Below are positions 13,954 to 22,145 of a stretch of 30,626 nucleotides of DNA, piece after piece; positions within the stretch are counted from its first letter, which is position 1, and each line of letters opens with the position of its first letter. This stretch comes from CAYFKJ01 sp964528595 (lineage in GTDB: Bacteria > Pseudomonadota > Alphaproteobacteria > UBA2966), in assembly GCA_964528595.1 (NCBI GenBank), contig CAZGTM010000042.1, positions 1 through 30,626 of the forward strand, read 5' to 3'. A program made the translations under genes and the position numbers. The notes below the pieces were generated by a model, which saw nothing but the letters and a program-made list of their open reading frames with translations, was not told the DNA's origin and did not search any database.

Positions 13954-16172
13954 GACGCCTTCGACTTGTCCGTGCCGCCGCCGTAGACCGTCGGCTTGAT
14001 GTTCTCGCCGATGGGTCCGTCAGGATCGGGCGGGGTCGGGGTGTATTGGGGCGGGACGGCGCCGCCGTCGGCTACGCGCGCCGCCGCCTGACCCGGCGTT
14101 TCCAGCACCGCCGCTTCCGCCATCGCCGCCTTGCGGTCGACGGGCTGCGCCCTCAGGTCGTTGGGCACCGGCATCATGTGGGCCTGGTAATAGGCCATCT
14201 TCTGTTTGGCCGGATCGATCTTGTGCTCGAGGTTGAGGTCGCGCTGGCTGACGCCCTTGACCGGTTCGACGCAGACGCCCTCGACCACTTCGAGATCGAA
14301 CCACCACTTCTTGGCGGGATTGCGCTTGCCTTTGCCCAGCATGTCGTCGACCCGCACCGCGATGGGCACCAACAGCGGCTTGAGCCAACGCGCGTTGATG
14401 CCGCACCAGCTTGCCATGCGCTCGACGATGGGGCCGTCGGCCGTGACCACCTTGTTGAGCGGACAGGTTTTCATGCAGCGCCCGCAGGCCGAGCCCTTGG
14501 CGTTGGTCAGGCGGTAGCGGGCGCAGCGTTCGGCGTCCGGCTTCCACATCTCGTAGCCGTTGAACATAACTTTGTCGCCCCACGAGATCGAATCGCAGGG
14601 ACACTCGCGGGCGCACTTCCAGCAGTTGTTGCAGAAGTACTGCAGGCCGAAGTCGATGGGCTTGTCGACTTCCAGGGGCATGTCGGTGGTCATCACAACG
14701 GTCTTGAGCCGCGGTCCGACGAAGGGGTTGAGAACTAGTTCCCCAATACGCGAGAGCTCGCCCAGGCCGGCCCACAGCATCAGCGGCAACTGCAGCACGT
14801 CGCTGTCCACGTTTGTCTGGGAGCGCGAAGCGAAACCCAACTGCCGCAGCATGTCGGCCATCACGCCGGCGATCTCGGCGCCGCGCAGGTAGGCCCGCAT
14901 CGATTGCGTCCCGGAGATCCAATCGTCGCCGGTACCACCCTCCATGGTGTCGAATTCCTGATCGATCAGCATGACGACGGCGTACTTGTGGTTGGTCTCG
15001 ATGGGCGTGCCGTCGGCGCCGTGGGAATACCAGGCATAGCGCGGCACCTCGCAAATGCCGGTCATGTCGGCGCCGAGCAGATAGGAGAGCGATTTCAGCG
15101 CGCGCGTATTGGCCGCTGCGTCAGAATACAAACCGGTGTCGGCATCCCCGTTGGTCTCGCCGCTCTGCACCGCGACCATGGAGCGCATCGAGGACATCAT
15201 GCCCGAGGTATGGGGCTGCTTGAAGGCGAAGCGGCTGCGCTCCTTCTGGCTCTTGTCGCCTAGATCGCCGCGCAAGGCGCGGTCGAAGAAGGCGGCGCGC
15301 TTGGGCACCTGGGGCACCTCGTCATCGAGGATCAGGGTGGTCGGACGGTCGACGCGCTTGACCGTTTCCATCGGGTAGGCGCCCATGTGCGTCGAACGGC
15401 CGTTGCGCCGGTTGCGTTCACGGCCCGAGGTCGCCCCGCCCTGGCCGAACCAGTAGCCGAGACCCTTCGGTTTCAAAGCGCTCCTGGCCAGCGGACGGTC
15501 GGTTTCCAACTCGTACGGCGTGGTGACGACGGAGATCGAAAAATCACGGTCGAAGTAGGGATTGCGCAATTGGTCACCGTCGCGCACCAGCAGACCGGCC
15601 AACACCGCCAGCCGTTCGGCGTCGACGGAACCCGCGCCCATGACATGGGCCGTGGCGGGATGGCCGAGTTTCTTGATGTGGCCGGAAAGGCAGACCGCGA
15701 TGCCGCCGATGCGGCTGTCGGCGGCGTCCCGGGTTGCCGGTTCAATCCAGGCGCGGGCCGGATTGCCCGCCTCGGGAACCCTGCCATGTTCCAACAACAG
15801 CACCACGGCAAAATCGTGGTCCAAAGGCTCCGCCCCTTCCGTCCAGGCATTGGCCGGTATGCGGCAGATGCCGACCTGCGAGGCGTTCATGAAATAGCTG
15901 TAGCCCTTGACGTCCATCATCTTGCGGTGCGGATCGTCCGGCACCGGCGCTTTTTGCCTCGCCGGATCGCCGCCCGAGTTTTCGATGAAGATGCCGAGGT
16001 AATCACGCAGGGACTTGGCCAGCGGTCCGTCCGGGGGGGTCGTGTAGGCCGGCGCCGCCACCCGGGGGCGGGACGCCTCGGCCTCGATTACGCTGTCATC
16101 CCGTTCCAGGACCTCCAGCGGATAGGTCCCGAGATGGTAAGGCCGGTGTTCGGCCCGGGTGCGGAACAGCAT
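13950..16172 (-). CDS. Cytoplasmic reductive dehalogenase homologue (RdhA-like) with duplicated corrinoid-fold domain
   Basis: A 740-residue protein with no Tat or Sec signal, so unlike the respiratory membrane-associated RdhA. The catalytic half (about 262-510) has HMGAYPMETVKR, TGICEVPRYAWY, KYAVVMLIDQ and the RdhA-type GLGELSRIGELVLNPFVGPR...TTDMPLEVDKPID. Two [4Fe-4S] motifs follow: CNNCWKCARECP (about 513-525), then C-x12-C-x2-C-x3-CP ending near 571. The first half (about 13-260) repeats the same order, with HLGTYPLEVLER, VGICRIPANAW, FAVVLLLEH and VVTTPYELETDRPLA offset by about 250-270 residues. It is shorter and probably does not bind cofactor. As I recall, the Nitratireductor NpRdhA crystal structure has the same vestigial duplication. 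Expected chemistry is B12-dependent removal of halogen from aromatics. Unlike some relatives it has no fused reductase domain. A dyad operator lies 21 bases upstream; GGGGAG precedes the ATG. Confidence 0.8.
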   Translation of the reverse strand: MLFRTRAEHRPYHLGTYPLEVLERDDSVIEAEASRPRVAAPAYTTPPDGPLAKSLRDYLGIFIENSGGDPARQKAPVPDDPHRKMMDVKGYSYFMNASQVGICRIPANAWTEGAEPLDHDFAVVLLLEHGRVPEAGNPARAWIEPATRDAADSRIGGIAVCLSGHIKKLGHPATAHVMGAGSVDAERLAVLAGLLVRDGDQLRNPYFDRDFSISVVTTPYELETDRPLARSALKPKGLGYWFGQGGATSGRERNRRNGRSTHMGAYPMETVKRVDRPTTLILDDEVPQVPKRAAFFDRALRGDLGDKSQKERSRFAFKQPHTSGMMSSMRSMVAVQSGETNGDADTGLYSDAAANTRALKSLSYLLGADMTGICEVPRYAWYSHGADGTPIETNHKYAVVMLIDQEFDTMEGGTGDDWISGTQSMRAYLRGAEIAGVMADMLRQLGFASRSQTNVDSDVLQLPLMLWAGLGELSRIGELVLNPFVGPRLKTVVMTTDMPLEVDKPIDFGLQYFCNNCWKCARECPCDSISWGDKVMFNGYEMWKPDAERCARYRLTNAKGSACGRCMKTCPLNKVVTADGPIVERMASWCGINARWLKPLLVPIAVRVDDMLGKGKRNPAKKWWFDLEVVEGVCVEPVKGVSQRDLNLEHKIDPAKQKMAYYQAHMMPVPNDLRAQPVDRKAAMAEAAVLETPGQAAARVADGGAVPPQYTPTPPDPDGPIGENIKPTVYGGGTDKSKAS

Positions 16173-16193
16173 GAACGACTCCCCGTATTATTA

Positions 16194-16214
16194 ATTGTTG
16201 GACACCCCAACAAT
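16194..16214 (-). promoter_or_regulatory. Candidate operator dyad, site 2 (perfect)
   Basis: Perfect 8-base arms ATTGTTGG and CCAACAAT around a 5-base spacer, 21 bases before the RdhA-like start. It also fits the LysR-type T-N11-A layout. A GATATT -10-like element would overlap its upstream edge on the minus strand. It separates the RdhA-like gene from the MetE-like gene and probably gives the former its own control. Confidence 0.6.
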
Positions 16215-16247
16215 ATCACAAACCGCCGGCGCCGGCTGAAAAAATGA

Positions 16248-17273
16248 TCAGTTGCAGACCTCGCGGTGCACCCGCAGCAGTTCCTCGATGGTATCCGGAT
16301 CGCGGCGGCCGAAGCCGCATTCGGTGGCCACGTCGTAGTCCGTGACGAACCTGTCCGCCGTCGCCATGCGGTTGCGCGTCCCCTCGGCGCCGTCGGTATG
16401 GTGCACCAGGCCGATGACGAGGCGGGTCTCGGCCGGCATGGCGAGGTCGTTGAGCGGTTGGAAATAAGCCTCGTCGGCGCGCCCGCGCGGCACCGGCATG
16501 TGCATGAAATCGATGTTGCGCGGCGAGGCCCTGCAGATGGCGTTGGCGAAGGCCACCGAGGTGCCCAGATCTGCCGGTTCGATAATGTGCTGGTGACCGG
16601 GATCTCCGTAGCAGAGGTGGATGCCCAACTCGACCCCTTCGTTGACGTGACCGCACAGGCGGCCGACCCGCTCGGCCGTGCCGGCCAATGCGTCGTCAAA
16701 GTGCAGCGGCGGGCCACCGTCGGCGCCGACGATCTCGTAACAGACATCCCACTGGATACTGAGGCGGTCGCCGGGGATCGCGCTTTGGATGCGGTCGAGG
16801 TCCGCCACCATGGCTTTTTCGACGGCCGCTTCGGCGGCGCCGCGGGACGGCATCATGACGAAGCCGCTGAGCAGGGCGACCGGCGTCGGCAGGGAGACCT
16901 GAAAGCGCGTGCCGGCGGGTATTCTGCCTTCGTCCTGGAGGCGCGAAAACAGGGCCCACGAATCCAATGCTTCGCGGGCATAACCCAACTCGCCGAAATC
17001 CAGGTCGTCGGCGGCGACGCCGTCCTTGATGCTGTAGAACGTGCGATCGACGGCATCCTTGAAGCCGGGGATTTTGACTGAAACCGCTTCCGCCTGCATC
17101 TGGCCGCAATTGGCAAAGGTGGCGTCCTGCCAGCGGATCCAATAGCCGCGGCCGCCGGTTTCGCCGTCCGGGATGCGCGTGCAGCAATCGCCGAGGATAT
17201 CGCTGACGGCGGTGAAAACGGCCTCGGCGTCGCTGAGACCGACGCTGCCGATGAGATGCGCGTGACGTGCCAT
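16248..17273 (-). CDS. MetE/URO-D-fold protein, probable zinc-dependent methyltransferase-like
   Basis: A 341-residue TIM-barrel protein resembling the catalytic half of cobalamin-independent methionine synthase. Zinc ligands can be proposed at His219 and Cys221 (GIHLCYGD) and Cys319 (ATECGFGRR). They match the His-x-Cys...Cys arrangement of MetE and its CGxxxR end motif. The N-terminus has SVGLSDAE and RIPDGETGGRGYWI. The gene stands alone on the minus strand. GGGAGGGAGAA immediately upstream of ATG 17273 is a strong ribosome binding site. It lies 75 bases before the RdhA-like gene, with an operator-like dyad between them, and is divergent from the acyl-CoA synthetase. True MetE is about 750 residues, so this is a stand-alone relative; the methyl donor and acceptor are unknown. 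Confidence 0.7.
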   Translation of the reverse strand: MARHAHLIGSVGLSDAEAVFTAVSDILGDCCTRIPDGETGGRGYWIRWQDATFANCGQMQAEAVSVKIPGFKDAVDRTFYSIKDGVAADDLDFGELGYAREALDSWALFSRLQDEGRIPAGTRFQVSLPTPVALLSGFVMMPSRGAAEAAVEKAMVADLDRIQSAIPGDRLSIQWDVCYEIVGADGGPPLHFDDALAGTAERVGRLCGHVNEGVELGIHLCYGDPGHQHIIEPADLGTSVAFANAICRASPRNIDFMHMPVPRGRADEAYFQPLNDLAMPAETRLVIGLVHHTDGAEGTRNRMATADRFVTDYDVATECGFGRRDPDTIEELLRVHREVCN

Positions 17274-17377
17274 GATTTGTTCTCCCTCCCTGAAGCGGCT
17301 ATTAATTTATCAGTTCAGCGAACGGGCGGGGGACTCAAAATAGTCTTGAACTCGACGGTAATGCGGGGAGAAGCTTC

Positions 17378-18919
17378 ATGATCCTGCCGGATGTTCTAAG
17401 GGCGGCGGCGCAGCACTACGGTGGCTGCACGGCGGTCCGCGACGACGAAGGCGATTTGACCTGGGCCGAGACGGCCGACCGCGTCGCCCGCACCGCCGGC
17501 GTCCTGGCCCAACACGGTCTGCAACCCGACGAACGCTTCGGCGTCATCATGCTCAACGGTTTCAGGACGGCTGAGCTCTTTTGGGCCGGCTATTGGATGG
17601 GCTGCGTGCCGGTGCCGGTGAACTGGCGGCTGGCACCGGGGGAAATGGCCGACATCCTCGACGACGCCGGGGTCAAATTCGTCATTGTCGACGCGGCTTT
17701 TGCCGCCATGCTGGGTGAGCCGCCGCTGGACAAATGGGCGGCGGGGGCGCTGCGGCACGGCCCGCCCGACGGCGATGGCCCGTACCCCAACATCGAAACC
17801 GCGCTGGCGGACGCGGCCCCGGTCGCGCCGCACGCGAGCGGCGAAAACGACGATGCCCTGATCCTCTATACCGGCGGCACGACCGGGCGCAGCAAAGGGG
17901 TTCGGCTGAGCCACCGCAACATCGTCGCCAATGCGGGCCAGAACGGATACGCATTGGGAATCCGATACGGCGATGTCTGGGTACACGCCGCGCCGATGTT
18001 CCATTCCGCTGACCTGATCGGCAATTCGCCGACCCTGATGGGCGGCGGGCACGTCTACCTGCCGCAATTCAGCGGGGCGAATTTTCTCGCCGCCGTCGAA
18101 CGTCACCGGCCCACGGCGACGGTGCTGCCGCCAACCATGCTGCGCATGGTGATGGACGATGCCGCCTTCGAGCAGAGCGATACCAGTTCGCTGCGCCTGA
18201 TTTATTACGGTTCCTCCCCCATGGCGGAAGGCTGGATCCGCGACGCCATGGCGAAGTTTCCCGGCGCCCAGATCTGCCAGGGCTACGGCCTCACCGAAAC
18301 GGCGCCGATCCTCACCGTGCTCGACGACGCCAGCCACCGCGCCGCCATCGAAAGCGGCGACCCCACGCGTCTGCGCTCCGCTGGGCGGCCGGTGCCGGAG
18401 GTTTGGCTGCGCATCGCCGATCAAGACGGCAACGAGACCGCACCCGGCGAGGGCGGCGAGGTCTTGGCCCGCGGCCCCAACGTCATGAACGGCTATCACA
18501 ACCTGCCCGACGAGACCGCCGCCGCGCTGCAGGACGGCTGGTTCCACACCGGCGACGTGGGCTATCTCGACGACGAAGGTTACCTCTACCTGCTGGACCG
18601 CAAGAAGGACATGGTGATCACCGGCGGCGAGAACGTCTACACGACCGAGGTCGAAGCGGCGCTCTACAAGCATCCCGGCGTGCTCGAAGCCGCCGTGGTG
18701 GGCGTGCCCGACGACAAGACCGGCGAGGCGCTGTTCGCCGTCGTCGTGGTCAAGGATGGCGAACAGCTGGACGAACAGGCGATGATCGCCCACTGCCGCG
18801 AGCACATCGGCGGCTACAAAATTCCCCGCCGATACGACTTCATCGACGCCATGCCGAAAAACGCCATGGGTAAGATCCTGAAGAACGAGTTGAGACGAAC
18901 CTACGGCGTCAGGCGATAA
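17378..18919 (+). CDS. AMP-forming acyl-CoA synthetase (fatty-acid/aryl-CoA ligase family)
   Basis: A 513-residue ANL-superfamily adenylating enzyme. The P-loop-like motif LILYTGGTTGRSKGV lies near residues 165-179. The A5-type motif is QGYGLTETAP. The hinge region is WFHTGDVGYLDDEGYLYLLDRKKDMVITGGENVY, split across A7 and A8. The catalytic lysine is Lys499 in PKNAMGKILK. It activates a carboxylate to acyl-AMP and then forms the CoA thioester. The acid cannot be read from sequence; medium- or long-chain fatty acids and aromatic acids are both possible. ATG 17378 is preceded by GGGGAG. It is divergent from the MetE-like gene across a 104-base gap. Its last 11 bases overlap the MAPEG gene on the other strand. 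Confidence 0.9.
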   Translation: MILPDVLRAAAQHYGGCTAVRDDEGDLTWAETADRVARTAGVLAQHGLQPDERFGVIMLNGFRTAELFWAGYWMGCVPVPVNWRLAPGEMADILDDAGVKFVIVDAAFAAMLGEPPLDKWAAGALRHGPPDGDGPYPNIETALADAAPVAPHASGENDDALILYTGGTTGRSKGVRLSHRNIVANAGQNGYALGIRYGDVWVHAAPMFHSADLIGNSPTLMGGGHVYLPQFSGANFLAAVERHRPTATVLPPTMLRMVMDDAAFEQSDTSSLRLIYYGSSPMAEGWIRDAMAKFPGAQICQGYGLTETAPILTVLDDASHRAAIESGDPTRLRSAGRPVPEVWLRIADQDGNETAPGEGGEVLARGPNVMNGYHNLPDETAAALQDGWFHTGDVGYLDDEGYLYLLDRKKDMVITGGENVYTTEVEAALYKHPGVLEAAVVGVPDDKTGEALFAVVVVKDGEQLDEQAMIAHCREHIGGYKIPRRYDFIDAMPKNAMGKILKNELRRTYGVRR

Positions 18920-19298
18920 GCTGGAAGAAGATCACCAACATGCCGATCCAGGCGACGAAGAACGCCAGGGTGCGGGCGTAGGGGATGCCCATGATGAAAA
19001 CCGCGGTGTGCACCAGCTTGCCCCAGAAGAACATCGCCGCGCCCAAAGCCGTCATCTCGTTGGCGATCCCTGCGACGTGCGCGATCAGCACCAGGCTGGC
19101 GAACGCCGCCAGGTTTTCCACCATGTTGGCGTGGGCCCTCCGGGAACGGCCGATCCACTTCGGCAAATCGGGTTCTTCGTCGGGGTATCCCGCCGCGTTG
19201 GCCGGGCCGATGATGAGGCCGCGCGCCGAAACGTGCGGCAGCCACATGAGGATGCACACCAGTGCCGTCCAGGCGAGATAGGTAAGTTCTACAGTCAT
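18909..19298 (-). CDS. MAPEG family membrane protein
   Basis: A 129-residue integral membrane protein with four predicted spans. The pattern fits MAPEG proteins (membrane-associated proteins in eicosanoid and glutathione metabolism): a first span (LTYLAWTALVCILMWLP), then a polar loop with RRAHANMVENLAAFASLVLIA, in which the R-x-x-x-x-N-x-x-E arrangement is the family's glutathione-associated signature. Two further spans end the protein. Bacterial members are mostly of unknown function, some having glutathione transferase or peroxidase activity. ATG 19298 is preceded by GAGGGG. It is convergent with the acyl-CoA synthetase, overlapping its 3' end. Confidence 0.9.
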   Translation of the reverse strand: MTVELTYLAWTALVCILMWLPHVSARGLIIGPANAAGYPDEEPDLPKWIGRSRRAHANMVENLAAFASLVLIAHVAGIANEMTALGAAMFFWGKLVHTAVFIMGIPYARTLAFFVAWIGMLVIFFQLIA

Positions 19299-19398
19299 GA
19301 TATTAGCCCCTCAAAATCAACGAATTTGGTCGTTGCGGCCCATAGAACGGATAATCCGTCGGGACCGCCAATCAAATTTTCATGAACGCCGCGGTGGG

Positions 19399-19782
19399 CT
19401 ATTTGCCGCCGATCAGGGCTTCAATTTTTTTCTGCAACTGGCCTTGGGAAAACGGTTTCGCGATATAGCCGCTGACGCCCGAACCCGCGGCGGTGCGGAT
19501 CGATTCCACGTCGGCGTTGGCGGTCACCATCAAAAAGGGCATATCGGGGTGGCTGACGCGGACCTTCTTGAGAAATTCCAGGCCGGTCATGCGCGGCATG
19601 CGCCAATCGCACAATATGATGTCGATGGGATAGTCGCCCGATTCGAGCACTTCCTCGGCTTCCACGCCGTCCTTGGCCGTCGTGACTTCCGCCACGTGCA
19701 TGTCCATCAACATCATGCGGATGAGCCGCGTCGTCTGTGCGTTATCCTCGACCACGAGGCAATGGACCTTATCCAACTGCAT
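19399..19782 (-). CDS. Single-domain response regulator (CheY-like receiver)
   Basis: A 127-residue receiver domain with no output domain. The acidic pocket lies in VVEDN, the phospho-acceptor is Asp59 in LCDWRMP, the switch Thr is near 87 (LMVTAN) and the conserved Lys is Lys109 (AKPF). It probably works by protein-protein contact or phosphorelay, as CheY or DivK do. ATG 19782 is chosen because GGAG lies 7 bases upstream; the TTG four codons earlier lies on that ribosome binding site. It follows the histidine kinase gene by 26 bases on the same strand, so the two are very likely a cognate pair within one transcript headed by the cupin gene. Confidence 0.92.
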   Translation of the reverse strand: MQLDKVHCLVVEDNAQTTRLIRMMLMDMHVAEVTTAKDGVEAEEVLESGDYPIDIILCDWRMPRMTGLEFLKKVRVSHPDMPFLMVTANADVESIRTAAGSGVSGYIAKPFSQGQLQKKIEALIGGK

Positions 19783-19808
19783 GCCGTTCTCCAACTACCC
19801 CCCAAAGT

Positions 19809-20840
19809 TTACCCAGCGACGGGCAGATAAATCGTGACCGTCGTGCCCTCTCCCGGCATCGTCTCGACGTCGATCATACCACCAGCCTTCGATACGACGG
19901 AATAGACCAAAGGCAACCCCAAGCCTTCGCCCTCACCCACGTCCGCCGTCGAGAAAAACGGATCGAACATGCGCTCGCGGATTTCCGCCGTCATCCCGCA
20001 ACCGGTATCCGAGACCGTCAGGCGCACATAGGAGCCCACCGACGCGCCCGGAAATGCAGCGACATCAACCGCCGCCAGTTCAACGCGGCTGAGCGCAATC
20101 GTCAAGATACCGTGTTGGTTGTCCGACATGGCCCGATTGGCGTTTTCCGCGAGATTCAGCAAAACCTCGGTCAACGGGCCGGGTTGCAAGGCCGCTTCGC
20201 TGTCGGTGTCCGCCACGTCGAGAACCAGACTGATGCCGTCGCCGAGGATCGGTTCGATCAATCCGGCGGCATCGGTGACGTGGCGGCCGATGGCGCTCGG
20301 GCGGGTATCGACCTCGTGCTGCTGTCCGAACAGCATGATCCGGCCCGTCTGCTCGGCGCCGGCGTTCGTCGCGGCGATGATTTCCTCAAGACACATCTTG
20401 ACCCGCTCGATATCGTCGATCCGCATCAGGGCCATCTGGGCGAAACCGCTGGCGCCGGTGAGGTGGTTGTTGAACTCGTGGGCGATGTCGCCGGCCATTT
20501 CACCGAGGCTGGCCATCTTGCGCGCGACGGCCGTGTGTTCCGAAGCGGCGCGCCGGACCGAACTGTCCCGCAGGACGATCACTTGTCCAAGTTCCGTTCC
20601 GGTATCGATAGGCGCCGCCGAGAATTCCAGGTTTTCATTGCCACGGACGAATTCATCGAAGGCGGCGCCAATGACAGCGCCGTCTCCACCGAGCAAAGCG
20701 ACCGCAGCGGGATTGGCTCCCGTGATCTTGCCGCCGGCATCGAGTATGACGATCCCGTCAGCTGCGGCAGCCACGGCGGCGGCGGCAAGATCAGGGCTCA
20801 AGCCCACCTTAGGCTCCGGCCAACGTTTCTGGACGGGCAT
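19809..20840 (-). CDS. PAS-domain sensor histidine kinase (soluble)
   Basis: A 343-residue kinase without membrane spans, hence cytoplasmic. A compact PAS-like domain (about 18-95) includes DGIVILDAGGKITGANPAA. The HisKA helix has the phospho-acceptor His121 in AHEFNNHLTG, the NtrB-like HEFNN type. The HATPase domain (about 215-340) has the N box LNLAENANRAM, G1 DTGCGM, F box DPFFST and G2 GEGLGLPLV. It autophosphorylates and presumably passes phosphate to the single-domain regulator just downstream. ATG 20840 overlaps the stop of the dioxygenase-like gene as TGATG, indicating translational coupling to an enzyme gene, which is unusual. The signal is unknown; a PAS-bound ligand or redox state is possible. 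Confidence 0.92.
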   Translation of the reverse strand: MPVQKRWPEPKVGLSPDLAAAAVAAAADGIVILDAGGKITGANPAAVALLGGDGAVIGAAFDEFVRGNENLEFSAAPIDTGTELGQVIVLRDSSVRRAASEHTAVARKMASLGEMAGDIAHEFNNHLTGASGFAQMALMRIDDIERVKMCLEEIIAATNAGAEQTGRIMLFGQQHEVDTRPSAIGRHVTDAAGLIEPILGDGISLVLDVADTDSEAALQPGPLTEVLLNLAENANRAMSDNQHGILTIALSRVELAAVDVAAFPGASVGSYVRLTVSDTGCGMTAEIRERMFDPFFSTADVGEGEGLGLPLVYSVVSKAGGMIDVETMPGEGTTVTIYLPVAG

Positions 20841-21892
20841 CAGGCATGGGGAAATTCCTCGAAAAAACCAAGCTTGCGATGCAGCGGCGCGTCATCGACG
20901 TGAAACAGGAAGGCCGGCTCGCGCGTCGATTTGTTGCGGTGACTAACGGCGGCATGGGTCGGCAACGACAGGGTATCGCACTCGCGCCACGCGAAGCTCT
21001 CGCCGTCGATTTCGCTTTCGCCCTCCCCTTCAATCACGTGCATGACGGAAGAGGCGGACCTGCGCAGCGGCCGGGCTTCCTCGCCGGGCCGCAGCATCTG
21101 CGCCGAAAAACCGAGTATCGGCAGGCATTCCTCCCCGGTTTCGGGATTGACGTAGGCAAGCTGCACGATGTCGCCCAAGTCCGTCGCCAGGGCCATATCC
21201 ATCAGCGCGGCGCGGACTTCGCTCCAGGGGTAGCGCCGGAGCGGGTAGGCGCCGCTGCTCCTGGACAACGCCTGGAAGGGCACGAGACCGGCGCGGCGAT
21301 AGCGCCACTGCGAGGCATCGGCCCGGTTGTCGGGGGGTTCGACCGCCCCTTCGATGCAATAGGAGGCTTCGAGGTAGTAGACCGTCGGCAGGTCGAGCGC
21401 ATCGAGCCAGACGACGGGGCCGTCGCCCTCATGGCCGTGGTCATGCCATTGACCCGACGGCGTCAGAATCAGATCGCCTTTTTCCATCGGCAGCTTTTCG
21501 CCCTCGACGACCGTATAGCCGCCGCTGCCCTCGATGACAAAACGCACGGCCGTCGGGGTGTGCCGATGGCGCGGCGCCGTTTCACCGGGATTGATAAGCT
21601 GGAGGCCGACATAGATCGACGGCGTTGCCCGCATGGTCTCGATGCCCAGGCCGGGATTGGCCAGCACCAGGACACGGCGCTCGGCCTTCTCGATCGGCGT
21701 CAAATCGCCGGCGCGCATCAGGTAGGGCCGGATCGCGGTATAGTCCCAGTGATACGGCCGGGTGGCCCGCGACGGCGCATCGTATGGCAGAACCTGGCGC
21801 AGGCTCGGCCACAGAGGCGTGACGCTCATGGCCTCGAGTTCATCGAGATAATCCTGGGGCAATTCCTCTCGGGTTCCGAGTTCGCCGGACAT
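20840..21892 (-). CDS. Gentisate 1,2-dioxygenase-like bicupin protein
   Basis: A 350-residue double-cupin protein of the gentisate / 1-hydroxy-2-naphthoate dioxygenase family. The N-terminal cupin carries the likely Fe(II) triad: His109 and His111 in APRHRHTPTAVRFVIEG, and His150 in SGQWHDHGH. LMRAGDLTPIEKAERRVLVLANPG and the surrounding pattern match gentisate dioxygenases closely. The C-terminal cupin (about 250-340) lacks a comparable His set (RPLRRSASSVMHVIEGEGES), as in the family. The expected reaction is oxygen-dependent ring cleavage of gentisate or a related hydroxyaromatic acid. ATG 21892 (MSGELG) is preferred over the upstream start because GGGAGG is correctly spaced. No maleylpyruvate isomerase or hydrolase is nearby. 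It is coupled to a kinase and regulator, and its leader holds terminator-like hairpins. Confidence 0.85.
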   Translation of the reverse strand: MSGELGTREELPQDYLDELEAMSVTPLWPSLRQVLPYDAPSRATRPYHWDYTAIRPYLMRAGDLTPIEKAERRVLVLANPGLGIETMRATPSIYVGLQLINPGETAPRHRHTPTAVRFVIEGSGGYTVVEGEKLPMEKGDLILTPSGQWHDHGHEGDGPVVWLDALDLPTVYYLEASYCIEGAVEPPDNRADASQWRYRRAGLVPFQALSRSSGAYPLRRYPWSEVRAALMDMALATDLGDIVQLAYVNPETGEECLPILGFSAQMLRPGEEARPLRRSASSVMHVIEGEGESEIDGESFAWRECDTLSLPTHAAVSHRNKSTREPAFLFHVDDAPLHRKLGFFEEFPHA

Positions 21893-21991
21893 GGGACCTC
21901 CCTGCACTACGGCCATGAGTCTATCGCTACCTTAATCCGCTGCAAATTATGATAGTTGTCGAGCCCCGGTTTGCAAATGTGCCCGGGCGAC

Positions 21992-22020
21992 AAAAAAAAT
22001 CGCCGCCCTGAGGGACGGCG
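21992..22020 (-). terminator. Terminator-like hairpin in the dioxygenase leader
   Basis: On the minus strand CGCCG-T-CCC pairs with GGG-CGGCG (one bulged base, short loop), followed by A and eight T residues. It lies about 100 bases upstream of the dioxygenase-like start. It is either the end of a small RNA or an attenuator. Confidence 0.6.
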
Positions 22021-22139
22021 AAGTGATGAAGAAGAGAGAGAGGGAGAGTAGGTAAATCTGCTTGCTGTATTAAGAATTCCTCTTGGGGTCTGGGCTGGCG
22101 CCCGGTTCGCAAAAAAATCCAAAAACGTTTCGGATTGTT
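21992..22139 (-). ncRNA. Candidate small RNA or attenuated leader
   Basis: Between an RpoH-like promoter (22146-22175) and the hairpin at 21992-22020, the minus strand has no credible gene. It carries an early hairpin AATCC/GGATT followed by a T-run (about 22111-22136). Nearer the 3' end is a pyrimidine-only stretch of CTCCC, CTCTCTCT and CTTCTTC (complement of 22028-22048). CU-rich single strands next to a terminal hairpin are typical of alphaproteobacterial stress small RNAs that pair with Shine-Dalgarno sequences. The same layout would also suit a leader controlling the downstream dioxygenase operon. Both readings are inference. Confidence 0.35.
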
Positions 22140-22145
22140 AATATC

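Noticed and set aside
17396..18805. A 469-codon minus-strand open frame opposite the acyl-CoA synthetase
   Set aside because: Shadow frame with His/Val/Gly-rich composition and no recognisable domain.
22028..22048. Purine-rich GAGAGAG tract as a plus-strand ribosome binding site
   Set aside because: No start codon with a sensible open frame follows; it is better explained as the complement of a pyrimidine tract.
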